From: DAOTWP01 sp034435675
GTDB taxonomy: Bacteria; Chloroflexota; Anaerolineae; Aggregatilineales; Phototrophicaceae
Reading direction: 5' to 3'
Length of the DNA stretch: 46,291 nt
Assembly: GCA_034435675.1 (NCBI GenBank)
Contig: DAOTWP010000295.1
Coordinates: forward strand, 1 to 46,291
Position 1 is the first letter of the stretch, and each line of letters begins with the position of its first letter. This document shows, in pieces, positions 1 to 7,583 of this stretch. Both the position numbers and the translations under genes were made by a program. The notes beneath the pieces are model-generated. The model ran no database searches. It saw nothing but the letters and a program-made list of their open reading frames with translations, and was not told the DNA's origin.

Positions 1-103
1 TTCGATCTTGCCGACGCTTCGCCGCTGTGTCATCCAAAAGAGAAAAGCACGCCCCGCTACTTTTCAGTTGCTGGAACATGCTTTTGCTTAACTTGATGCC
101 TAT

Positions 104-124
104 GGGCACGTCAATGGCGTGCCC
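104..124 (+). promoter_or_regulatory. Hairpin in the typA leader
   Basis: A perfect 7-bp inverted repeat (GGGCACG, 7-nt loop, CGTGCCC) ends 29 nt before the typA start codon. No T-run follows, so it is not a standard terminator. It may be a 5' UTR structure influencing typA expression. I see no clear sigma-70 promoter in bases 1-103, so the transcription start is not placed. Confidence 0.35.
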
Positions 125-153
125 TCAGTGAGTCCGGTAACGGATAGGAATCC

Positions 154-2007
154 ATGACCCAAACACGGAATGATCTCCGCAACATTGCCATTATTGCGCA
201 CGTTGACCACGGCAAAACCACGCTGGTTGACGGGATGCTCAAACAGGCAAAGGTTTTTCGCGAAGGCGCGCATACCGCCGAACGAATTCTGGATAGCAAC
301 GCCCTTGAACGTGAGCGCGGTATTACGATTCTTGCCAAGAATACCGCGATTATCTGGCAGGATGTCAAAATCAATATCGTGGACACACCCGGACATGCCG
401 ACTTCGGTGGTGAAGTCGAGCGTGTGCTGAATATGGTGGACGGCGCGCTGCTGCTGGTGGATGCGGTGGAAGGACCGATGCCGCAGACGCGCTTTGTGCT
501 GCGCAAGGCGCTGGCGCTGGGGCTGCGCATTATCGTCGTCATCAACAAGGTTGACCGCCCGCACGCCCGCACCGCCGACGCCCTCAATGAAACCTTTGAC
601 CTGTTCATTGAACTGGGCGCCAGCGAAAAGCAGGCGGATTTCCCGGTGATCTACGCCATCGGGCTGGATGGCAAAGCGGGCTACAGCGCCGACACACTCG
701 CCGACGACCTGACGCCGCTGTTTGAGACGATCCGCAAGGAAGTGCCGCCGCCGATAGTTGAGCCAGACGCTCCAGCCAAACTGCTGGTCACGACGCTGGA
801 ATACGACAACTACAAAGGGCAGATCGGCATCGGGCGGCTTTACTCTGGCGTGCTGCGCCGCGGGATGACCATTACGCGCATGACCACCGAAGGTAAGCGT
901 CTGCCGGGACGCCTCGAATACCTGTTCACGTTTCACAATCTGGCGAAGCAGGAGGTCGAGGAAGCGCGTGCGGGCGATATTATCGCCTTTGCCGGGCTGG
1001 ACGAAATCCAGATCAGCGACACGATTGCCGATCCTGGCGTGACCGAACCCCTGCCGCCAATCAGTGTAGAAGCGCCCACCGTGCGCATGACCTTTGGCGT
1101 CAACACCTCGCCGTTTGCCGCGCGTGAGGGCAAAACCGGCTGGGGCACGTCGCGCCGCCTGCGCGAACGGCTGCTCAATGAAACGCGCCACAATGTCGCG
1201 CTGCGCGTGGAAGATGGCGAATCGCCGGAGAAATTTGTCGTCAGCGGACGTGGGGAACTGCATCTGGGCATCCTGATTGAAACCATGCGCCGCGAAGGGT
1301 ACGAATTTGATGTCAGCAAGCCGGAAGTGATTTACCACGAAGACCCGGAAACCGGCGAGATGCTCGAACCTGTCGAAGAAGCGCACATTGAAGTTGCTGA
1401 CGATAACGCCGGGGTGGTCTTTGAAATGATGGGCACGCGGCGTGGGCAGATGCTTGATATGCTCAGCGAGAACGGTACCACGTACCTGACCTATCTCGTG
1501 CCCACCCGTTTTCTGATCGGCTTCCGGTCACAGCTTCTGCGCGCCACCAGCGGCTTGGGGCAGGTCCACAGCCTGTTCAAAGGCTACGAGCCGGTGCTCA
1601 GCGCCGCCCCGCCGCAGCGCCAGTTTGGCAGCCTTGTGGCGCTGGAAACCGGCATGGCAACTGCCTATGCCATCACCAACCTGCAATCACGCGGCAGTTT
1701 CTTTGTCAGCCCTGGTGATGAAGTCTACACCGGGCAGGTAGTGGGCGAGAACATTCGCATCGAGGATCTCGACCTGAACGTGGTCAAGGCAAAGCACCTG
1801 ACCAACCACCGCGAAAAGCCCAAAGCGATTGACGAAGGGCTAACACCTGCGCGAGTGATGAGTCTGGATGACTGGATCGAATTTATGGCGGAGGATGAGC
1901 TGCTGGAGGTGACGCCGCTCAGCCTGCGCCTGCGCAAGCGCGTGCTTGATGCTGAGGAACGCCTGAAACTGCGTAAGAAGCGCGAAAAGCAGTTCGCCGG
2001 AGTTTAG
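154..2007 (+). CDS. typA: TypA/BipA ribosome-associated GTPase
   Basis: A translational GTPase of the EF-G-like TypA/BipA family, which binds the 70S ribosome and supports ribosome assembly and stress adaptation. The 617 residues fit the family length of about 600-615. Visible motifs are the P-loop AHVDHGKT near residue 15, switch I ERGITI, switch II DTPGH and the guanine-specificity motif NKVDR near residue 130. Domain II, the EF-G-like alpha/beta domains and the family-specific C-terminal domain (ITNLQSRGSFFVSPGDEVYTG onward, written here in part only) follow in order. The start is ATG behind a weak GGATAGGAAT ribosome site. The gene appears to stand alone: a hairpin precedes it and a terminator follows at 2033. 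Identification is secure. Confidence 0.97.
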   Translation: MTQTRNDLRNIAIIAHVDHGKTTLVDGMLKQAKVFREGAHTAERILDSNALERERGITILAKNTAIIWQDVKINIVDTPGHADFGGEVERVLNMVDGALLLVDAVEGPMPQTRFVLRKALALGLRIIVVINKVDRPHARTADALNETFDLFIELGASEKQADFPVIYAIGLDGKAGYSADTLADDLTPLFETIRKEVPPPIVEPDAPAKLLVTTLEYDNYKGQIGIGRLYSGVLRRGMTITRMTTEGKRLPGRLEYLFTFHNLAKQEVEEARAGDIIAFAGLDEIQISDTIADPGVTEPLPPISVEAPTVRMTFGVNTSPFAAREGKTGWGTSRRLRERLLNETRHNVALRVEDGESPEKFVVSGRGELHLGILIETMRREGYEFDVSKPEVIYHEDPETGEMLEPVEEAHIEVADDNAGVVFEMMGTRRGQMLDMLSENGTTYLTYLVPTRFLIGFRSQLLRATSGLGQVHSLFKGYEPVLSAAPPQRQFGSLVALETGMATAYAITNLQSRGSFFVSPGDEVYTGQVVGENIRIEDLDLNVVKAKHLTNHREKPKAIDEGLTPARVMSLDDWIEFMAEDELLEVTPLSLRLRKRVLDAEERLKLRKKREKQFAGV

Positions 2008-2032
2008 GTCTGGTCGCTAGCGTCGTTAATAT

Positions 2033-2072
2033 AGAGACACGCTGCCGGTGTGCCGGGCGTGTCTCTGGTTTT
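2033..2072. terminator. Terminator between typA and a convergent gene
   Basis: A 10-bp perfect stem (AGAGACACGC pairing with GCGTGTCTCT) encloses a 14-nt loop. It is followed by GG and TTTT on the plus strand. On the minus strand the stem is followed by TATATTAA. It lies 26 nt after the typA stop and 22 nt beyond the stop of the convergent gene, so it probably serves both. Confidence 0.75.
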
Positions 2073-2087
2073 GCTGCGATATGCCCT

Positions 2088-2438
2088 TCACGGCGCTTTC
2101 ATCTTGGCGATGACGCCGCCGATGACAAAGCCGATGATGCCGCCAAACAGCAGCGGCACTGCTGCCAGAATGCGCCAGTCCCCCTCCAAAAAGAAATACA
2201 GCACCAGTGTCGGGAACAGGGCGACGACTAAACCGTTCAGTGTGCCTTTCCAGCGTCCCGGCAAACTCTGGTAAAGATCAACCACCAGCGGCTTCTGCGT
2301 TTTCTTTTTGATCTCTTTGGAGCGTTGGCTGTGCTTTGACCAGTCATAGTGGCGAATCTTGCTGGCACCCGGATCACGGGCACGAATCTGATCCTCGCGC
2401 AAACGCTGCAAGCGGTCCTGTTCTTTGCGGTTGCTCAT
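2088..2438 (-). CDS. Small two-TM membrane protein, unknown function
   Basis: A 116-residue protein that I do not recognise. The N-terminal half is charged and probably cytoplasmic (MSNRKEQDRLQRLREDQ, a later KKKTQK patch). The second half has two hydrophobic segments, around residues 68-82 and 87-110 (LVVALFPTLVLYFFL and a Gly/Ile-rich stretch), and ends KMKAP. The start chosen is the ATG at 2438, because GAGGGGAAG sits just upstream; an in-frame extension to 2522 lacks a ribosome site. It is convergent with typA and shares its terminator. Confidence 0.75.
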   Translation of the reverse strand: MSNRKEQDRLQRLREDQIRARDPGASKIRHYDWSKHSQRSKEIKKKTQKPLVVDLYQSLPGRWKGTLNGLVVALFPTLVLYFFLEGDWRILAAVPLLFGGIIGFVIGGVIAKMKAP

Positions 2439-2638
2439 AGCGATCTTCCCCTCACAGTAGCAACTATTACCGGCTGCAAAGTGCGAATCCTGGCTGAACA
2501 GGGCGATTAAACCCCTGTCCAATAGCCTTTCGGTGCACTATGGTGTTGTTGTATGCCTGTAGATCGGACACAGGCATGCCCTGTATACCTGTGCCGTTGT
2601 TTACCTTCAATTATACGCTGATACGCTGCTGCCGGTTT

Positions 2639-2674
2639 GGTTTAGTCGCCGGTTTAGCCGCCGGCTTAGCCGCC
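2639..2674. repeat. 12-bp tandem repeat, three units, at the glycosidase stop codon
   Basis: Three consecutive 12-nt units, GGTTTAGTCGCC, GGTTTAGCCGCC and GGCTTAGCCGCC. Each unit carries an in-frame TAA when read on the minus strand, so the glycoside hydrolase ends inside the array and has three spaced stop codons. The unit is four codons long, so copy changes would not alter the reading frame. Confidence 0.8.
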
Positions 2675-4177
2675 GCTGCGCAGCGACCCGATACTGTCGC
2701 ACGCGGGGCAGGTCCCGTCCGGGCGCAGCAGCGCATAGCCTGCCATCGGATCGCGGGCGAAGTTATCAAAGTCCACGTTCCAGACAATCATCAGTGCCAC
2801 GTCAATGTCCGGCAGTTCCGCCGCGATGGTAATCGCATCGCGCAGCCATGTCGCCTGCTCCTGGACCGTGTTGCCCGCCGCCCAGCCAAAACTGCCTGGC
2901 AGCGGCGTGTCATAGCCCTCAGCGGTCAGATAACCGAACTCGGTCAGGCACAGCGGAATTTCCAGCGCGCGAAACGGAAAATGCGCCCGCTGGAGCATGG
3001 GCACAAAATAGCGCGTGGGATAGTCCGGGGTGCGCGGGTCGCCGCCGCGCTGCTGCGGGGCGATGATGCCCTCATTATAGTGTACGCCGATGCAGTCGGC
3101 ATACTGGGCGGCTCCGGCATTCGCCAAACCCTGATAGTAACGGTCATCGTTCCACACACGCGCCAGCCCAAACGCGCCTTCCGCGCCGGTGGGCGCGAGC
3201 GCCGCTGTAATCACCATGATGTCCGGGTCCACCGCTTTGATCGCGGCATGCGCCTGCCGCAGCATTTCCGTATAGGCACGCGGGTCAATCCGCCCGGTGG
3301 GCCATTCACGGTCAAGATTGGGTTCGTTCCAGACCTCAATCGCGTCAGGTCCCAGCGCCGCCACACGCCCCAGAAACTCTGCCAGCACCGGGTAATATGC
3401 TTCGCCCAGATCGCGCAGTTGATTGACATCGCCGACCACGCCCAGCAGCACATAGAACCCGGCGTTATGCGCGCGGCTGATCTGGTCGCGGGCGATGTCC
3501 AGCGAAAATGTCGGATCGTTCATGTCGAAGCGCGTCTGCCACTTGACCCAGGTCATGCCTGCCGACTGCATCGCGGCAATCGAATTCTCGTTGAACAACA
3601 GCACATGCCCGCCCAGTTCCACCGGCAGTTCATTCACGGGATTCGGGCGCACAGACAGCCCGTCGGCAGTGCGTTCGCCCTGCGGTTCGTCCTGCGGTTC
3701 GCCCGGCTGTTGGGGCAGGTCAACAGCGGGAACACCTGGCATGCCGCCGCCTTCCGGGCGCACCAGTGTATTGGCAACACGCAGCGGCGCAACAACGGCA
3801 TACACGCTCGCGCCATTGGTCAGCACGGCACGCAGGCGCAGCTGGTAGATGCCATCCGGTACCGTGAGCGTGTTCCACTGCGCCAGCACCGCGTCATTGA
3901 CTGGCTGCGCGCTGGGCAGGCTGGCAGGCAGCCACTGCGCGGCTTCGCCCACCGGGGCATCCAGCGTATATGGCGCGATTTCCAGAAAATAGCTCTGCAA
4001 TCCGGTCGGGTTGACTGTCCCTATAACAGCGACAGTGCCCGCAACATCGTACACAGGCGGCGGAAATGTAATCGCCACTGCCGGGTCTGCCTGTGCGGAA
4101 ACAGACAGCGCCAGCAGCGGCAGCAGCAGCCAGCAGCAAATCAGGCTCAGGCGTCGGCACAGCAGAATATGGCGCAT
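2666..4177 (-). CDS. Secreted glycoside hydrolase, clan GH-A-like
   Basis: A 503-residue exported protein. Residues 1-30 form a signal peptide (basic start, Leu-rich core, SVSAQA cleavage region). Residues about 32-140 form a beta-rich module ending WNTLTVPDGIYQLRL, shared with the next gene and with the class A PBP at 37106. A Pro/Glu-rich linker leads to a TIM-barrel glycosidase domain from about 195. The likely acid/base is E285 in WNEPN and the likely nucleophile is E413 in LTEFGY, as in clan GH-A (GH5/GH39-like). Exact family and substrate cannot be read from sequence alone. AGGAGG lies before the ATG. It follows the SH3b/CARDB gene on the same strand by about 150 nt, which suggests a surface polysaccharide role. 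Confidence 0.85.
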   Translation of the reverse strand: MRHILLCRRLSLICCWLLLPLLALSVSAQADPAVAITFPPPVYDVAGTVAVIGTVNPTGLQSYFLEIAPYTLDAPVGEAAQWLPASLPSAQPVNDAVLAQWNTLTVPDGIYQLRLRAVLTNGASVYAVVAPLRVANTLVRPEGGGMPGVPAVDLPQQPGEPQDEPQGERTADGLSVRPNPVNELPVELGGHVLLFNENSIAAMQSAGMTWVKWQTRFDMNDPTFSLDIARDQISRAHNAGFYVLLGVVGDVNQLRDLGEAYYPVLAEFLGRVAALGPDAIEVWNEPNLDREWPTGRIDPRAYTEMLRQAHAAIKAVDPDIMVITAALAPTGAEGAFGLARVWNDDRYYQGLANAGAAQYADCIGVHYNEGIIAPQQRGGDPRTPDYPTRYFVPMLQRAHFPFRALEIPLCLTEFGYLTAEGYDTPLPGSFGWAAGNTVQEQATWLRDAITIAAELPDIDVALMIVWNVDFDNFARDPMAGYALLRPDGTCPACDSIGSLRSGG

Positions 4178-4281
4178 CGAACGATTTCCTCCTGCTATTC
4201 AATTGAACAAAACGAGCACACCGTCAACGTGCCCGGCGTGCCCGGTGTAACCGGTGTTCTGCTTATCGAAATCTGTGGGCA

Positions 4282-4307
4282 GGGCACGGGGGACCGTCCC
4301 CATGCCC
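4282..4307. other. Imperfect hairpin between two envelope genes
   Basis: GGGCA and TGCCC flank an inner G-run/C-run stem (GGGGA, CCG loop, TCCCC) in the 149-nt gap between the SH3b/CARDB gene and the glycosidase gene, both on the minus strand. No T-tract follows on either strand. It could attenuate or process the transcript. Support is weak. Confidence 0.3.
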
Positions 4308-4326
4308 CGCGAAGGACTCACAGCGA

Positions 4327-5484
4327 TCAGGGCGCGCCCAGCGGTGTAGTGATGTTGAAGAAGTTGTTGTCCGTGCGCAGTTCCTGAATGAGACGGTTGA
4401 CATCGAAGGCGCACTGCACCGTCACCGTACCACCGCCGCCAGAATTAAGCTGCGTGGTGCCGCTGAACTCGCGCGTTTGACCGGGGGCGATGCCGTCCAC
4501 ATTGATGACCAGTTCCACACGCGACCCGGCAGACGGAATCAGCGTACACAGGATAACCGTCGAGCCATTGGTTGCGCCGCCGTCATTGCGCAGCGAGGCG
4601 ATCACGTTGAATGCCTCACCCTGCTTGATGGTCGCGCGGTCGTAACGCAAGCCGATAAAGGCGATGTCCGGCAGGTTCGGGGTTGCGGTGGCGGGTGGTG
4701 TAGGCGTGGCGGGCGGCGCAATGCGCGGCAAACCGGCAACATTGCCCGATACCTGCACCACACTGGGCGCCACAAAGCCGCGCTGACCGTTGGACAACTG
4801 AATGTAATACCAGCCGCTGCCCGTGCTGCTCAGCCCAATAATCGGCACAACATCGCCCGCAGTGAGCGAGCCAACCACCGCATAGCTGGTGCTGTCCCCG
4901 GCGCGCACGTTGGCGTTGGTCAGCGCGGTTGCCGCCGGACCCGTTACGCTGGGCGCGGTGGGGGTGGGCGGCAGCGGCTGCACCACCTGCGGCGTGCTGG
5001 TCGGCACAGGGGCTTCAATCGTCACAAACGGCGGCGGGGTGTTTTCGATACGCAGCGGGCGCACAATGTAGAATACTGGCAGACCGCCGCTGACGTTGAG
5101 TGTCAGGCGCAGCTCATACACACCGTCCGGCGCGGTGGTGGTCTGCCACACACCCAGCACGTTGTCGTTTACCGGGACGGTGTTAGGCAGGGTCGCCGGG
5201 AACCACGGTGCGGCGTCTTCCTGCGGCGTCAGGTCTTCATTCAACGGGCGAAATTCCAGAAAGAAGCTGCTCATGTTGGGCAGGTTGGCAGAACCGCGAA
5301 CCGCAACTTCACCGCGCAGGACATAGACCGGCGGGGGCCAGTTGATGTTGGCATTCGGATCAACGGGGGTAGGCGTCAGCGTAGGGCTGCTCTGCTGGGC
5401 AGAAACAACGGCGCTGAACGCCAGCGATATTCCCAGCAGGAAGCTCATCACGCTGAAGAGAAAGACTTTACTCCATTTTTTCAT
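4327..5484 (-). CDS. Exported SH3b/CARDB cell-envelope protein
   Basis: A 385-residue secreted protein with no catalytic domain. Residues 1-30 are a signal peptide (MKKWSKVF then a hydrophobic core to VVSAQQ). A beta-rich module (about 45-150) contains VWQTTTAPDGVYELRL and matches the N-terminal module of the neighbouring glycosidase. After a Pro/Thr linker comes a bacterial SH3b domain (about 185-250; ANVRAGDSTSYAVVGSL, then GWYYIQL and RGFV). A CARDB-like Ig-fold follows (about 270-385; ATIKQGEAFNVIASLRN, ending in a DNNFF-type motif). SH3b domains usually bind peptidoglycan or peptides. The start is at 5484, where AGGAGAAA precedes ATG; the six-residue upstream extension is unlikely. Probably an adhesion or scaffold protein. 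Confidence 0.82.
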   Translation of the reverse strand: MKKWSKVFLFSVMSFLLGISLAFSAVVSAQQSSPTLTPTPVDPNANINWPPPVYVLRGEVAVRGSANLPNMSSFFLEFRPLNEDLTPQEDAAPWFPATLPNTVPVNDNVLGVWQTTTAPDGVYELRLTLNVSGGLPVFYIVRPLRIENTPPPFVTIEAPVPTSTPQVVQPLPPTPTAPSVTGPAATALTNANVRAGDSTSYAVVGSLTAGDVVPIIGLSSTGSGWYYIQLSNGQRGFVAPSVVQVSGNVAGLPRIAPPATPTPPATATPNLPDIAFIGLRYDRATIKQGEAFNVIASLRNDGGATNGSTVILCTLIPSAGSRVELVINVDGIAPGQTREFSGTTQLNSGGGGTVTVQCAFDVNRLIQELRTDNNFFNITTPLGAP

Positions 5485-5632
5485 GGCTGTTTCTCCTGGC
5501 AAAAGATCACAATGGACAAGGGCAGTCTTGCGATACTCTCTATCATAACGAAAGTTACGATTGTGTACCTTGCGTGATTATACCGTCTTCCCTACGAATG
5601 CTGTACGCGGATGCGGCATTCGCCAACCCCTG

Positions 5633-5641
5633 TGGTATCAT
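5633..5641 (+). promoter_or_regulatory. Extended -10 promoter of the acetyltransferase gene
   Basis: TGGTATCAT gives a TGn motif plus a TATCAT -10 hexamer about 48 nt before the start at 5689. No convincing -35 is present at the expected distance, as is usual for extended -10 promoters. Confidence 0.45.
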
Positions 5642-5688
5642 CTCGCGCAGCGCCGGACTGCCGGCATCCGCTCTCTGCCGGGTGACCC

Positions 5689-6693
5689 ATGACCGAACAA
5701 ACTGCGTTTGAGATTCGCCCCCTCACCCTTGTCGACCTGCCCGCATGGGCGGCGCTGCTGGCGGCTGCCTTTGACCGCACCCCCGACGACATGCAGCGAC
5801 TGCTGCGGTGGATGCATGACGGTTGGGGACTGGTGGCGTGCGGCGCATGGGACGGTGCAACCCTCGCCGCGCAGTATAGCTGCCTGCTGCACCACGTGGC
5901 GCTGCCCGCCGGAACCCCTGCTGCCCCCGTGACGGTGATGCCGGTGGGTATGAGTGTCAACATGGCAACACACCCCGCGTATCGCGGGCGTGGACTGATC
6001 AAGCAGGTGTCCGCCCCGGTGTATGCCGCACTCGCCGCACAGGGAGCAGCGGCGGGAGTAGGCTTTTCGAATGCGGTGGGTATTCAGGTAGACCGCAAGA
6101 GCAAAGGCTACGGCTACCGCGAAGTGGGCAAGCTGGTGACGACCTTCGGCTGGCTGCGCCCGCCACGTGGGACAGTCCCGCTTGTGCTGACCCATCAATT
6201 CCCTGAGGCAGCCTTTGTGCCGTTGGGCAGTCGCCTGGACCGGCTGCAATTCACCTGGACTGCCGACCTGCTGCGCCAGCGTTTCGCCCGGCATCCCTTC
6301 CGGCAGTACGAGTTTGGCGTCTGGCGGGAAAGCGCGCAAATTATCGGCGTGGTGGTTTACCGGCGCGTGCGTTTCGCCGGTCTTGCTGCCGCGTCGGTGC
6401 TGGGCGCATATGCTGTCGGTGAGCCTGGCACTGCCGCGCAGGGAGCGGCACTGCTGGCGCAACTGCTGGCACGCTGGGCGGCGGCGCTGCTGCGCGAAGG
6501 CGTGCGCGCTGTGCATCTGTTCAGCACCCCTGGGGCGGCGCTGCCCACTGCCCTGCACAAGTCGGCGCTGCTGCTGCAAAACCCCTATCCGCGTAACCCC
6601 TATTTTCTGACTGCCAGAGCGCTCGATGCGCAAACCCCACAGGCGATTTTCTCGCTGGGGGCATGGGACTGCACCGGCGCCGATATTCTGTGA
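5689..6693 (+). CDS. GNAT-family N-acetyltransferase
   Basis: A 334-residue protein with a GNAT fold in its first half. The opening FEIRPLTLVDLPAW is a typical beta1-alpha1 start. The acetyl-CoA binding motif A is NMATHPAYRGRGL near residues 88-100, preceded by the beta4 strand VMPVGMSV. The second half (from about 175) resembles the extra C-terminal region of two-domain GNAT proteins such as Eis-like enzymes, but this is not certain. Substrate is unknown. The ATG at 5689 has only a weak GGGTGA ahead of it. The gene is transcribed alone, divergent from the SH3b/CARDB gene. Confidence 0.85.
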   Translation: MTEQTAFEIRPLTLVDLPAWAALLAAAFDRTPDDMQRLLRWMHDGWGLVACGAWDGATLAAQYSCLLHHVALPAGTPAAPVTVMPVGMSVNMATHPAYRGRGLIKQVSAPVYAALAAQGAAAGVGFSNAVGIQVDRKSKGYGYREVGKLVTTFGWLRPPRGTVPLVLTHQFPEAAFVPLGSRLDRLQFTWTADLLRQRFARHPFRQYEFGVWRESAQIIGVVVYRRVRFAGLAAASVLGAYAVGEPGTAAQGAALLAQLLARWAAALLREGVRAVHLFSTPGAALPTALHKSALLLQNPYPRNPYFLTARALDAQTPQAIFSLGAWDCTGADIL

Positions 6694-6818
6694 TCCGGTT
6701 CGTCATCCGAACAGGCGATCTTCACAATATTTTAACATTTACTTAAAGAATAGCTGCTGGAAGGTATCTCAATATAGTATATTTTCGCCTCTTTTTGCAA
6801 TTCTTTACAGAATAGCGG

Positions 6819-6846
6819 TTGACTTTTCGCCAATTTAGCCTACAAT
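6819..6846 (+). promoter_or_regulatory. Strong sigma-70-type promoter in an AT-rich region
   Basis: A TTGACT -35 box (6819-6824), a 16-nt spacer and a TACAAT -10 box (6841-6846) lie in a 235-nt intergenic region far richer in A+T than the surroundings. The transcript would carry a leader of about 75 nt with a small hairpin (GAGGC, TTT loop, GCCTC at 6900-6912) just before the AGGAAAGGA ribosome site. Confidence 0.7.
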
Positions 6847-6928
6847 GTTAAATAATCTTTAAATCCCGTTTAAGCAACTTTTATCCTCAGCAGGTTGAAG
6901 AGGCTTTGCCTCAGGAAAGGAACAATCA

Positions 6929-7351
6929 ATGAACATTCGCTTCGCTTTACATCTTGCGGAGATCAGCGCCGAACTGACTGCGATCTGCGCCGAGTTCCAG
7001 CAGAAGTATGGCAAGAACTACCGGCTGGCAGCGACCAGCCCTGCCCGCGCCCGCACACTGTACGACACTGCGCTGGGTTATCAGGCACAGATGGCGCGTC
7101 TGCTGGATGCCGAAACAACTGCCGCCCCGCTGGAGTGCAAAGGTCAGTGGTGGACTCGTCAGGATATGATGAGCCTTGCCCTCGCCGCAGAACTGGCGCA
7201 GGAAATCAACCACCTTGTCGCAGCCGTCGCCTACTGCCAGTCGCTCAGCGATGCCGAAGCCTGCTCCTATGCCGTGCGCGCCAGCCAGCGTGCTATCGCC
7301 GGGATACTGCATCCCGATGTCCGCTACATTGTCGAGGAGCTAGCAAGTTGA
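6929..7351 (+). CDS. Unknown 140-residue helical protein
   Basis: I do not recognise a family. The protein is predicted mostly alpha-helical and soluble, with no signal peptide or membrane segment. Notable pieces are FQQKYGKNYRL (about 23-33), a Trp pair in QWWTRQDMM (about 73-81) and two Cys (about 103 and 111). The ATG is preceded by AGGAAAGGA. The gene is sharply bounded: a near-consensus promoter at 6819 and a strong terminator at 7391. It therefore looks like an independently and perhaps highly expressed single-gene unit. Confidence 0.85.
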   Translation: MNIRFALHLAEISAELTAICAEFQQKYGKNYRLAATSPARARTLYDTALGYQAQMARLLDAETTAAPLECKGQWWTRQDMMSLALAAELAQEINHLVAAVAYCQSLSDAEACSYAVRASQRAIAGILHPDVRYIVEELAS

Positions 7352-7390
7352 GCCGCGTATGCGCCTAAATCATGCAACAACCCGCTGACG

Positions 7391-7425
7391 GCACCGTGAC
7401 CTGCAACTCACGGTGCTGTTTTTTT
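7391..7425 (+). terminator. Rho-independent terminator
   Basis: A perfect 9-bp stem (GCACCGTGA with TCACGGTGC) encloses an 8-nt loop and is followed by TG and seven T. It lies 40 nt past the stop of the unknown 140-residue gene. It is one of the clearest terminators in the window. Confidence 0.92.
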
Positions 7426-7502
7426 CATCACCGCAGCAGTCCCCCGGCTCTGTGTGCAACCACTATTTTCCCACAACCCTCTGGATCGCCTTCAGCAATC
7501 AC

Positions 7503-7532
7503 TTGACAGTCAGCCGCGACCCATGCTATAGT
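7503..7532 (+). promoter_or_regulatory. Consensus promoter of the ArsR-type regulator
   Basis: A perfect TTGACA -35 (7503-7508), an 18-nt spacer and a TATAGT -10 (7527-7532) extended by TGC. It lies about 50 nt before the chosen TTG start. The AT-rich stretch just downstream (7533-7556) would suit an operator for self-repression, but no clear palindrome is seen. Confidence 0.8.
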
Positions 7533-7583
7533 GTATTCAGATTAGTCACTTTAGCGGGTAATGCGGTTTCGGAGGGTTGGACG

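Noticed and set aside
100..1386. 428-residue open frame on the minus strand opposite typA
   Set aside because: Shadow of a highly conserved GTPase gene; no domain recognised.
2540..4387. 615-residue open frame on the plus strand
   Set aside because: It is the antisense shadow of the glycosidase gene. It is Arg/His/Gln-rich with no family features, while the minus strand has a signal peptide, catalytic motifs and a good ribosome site.
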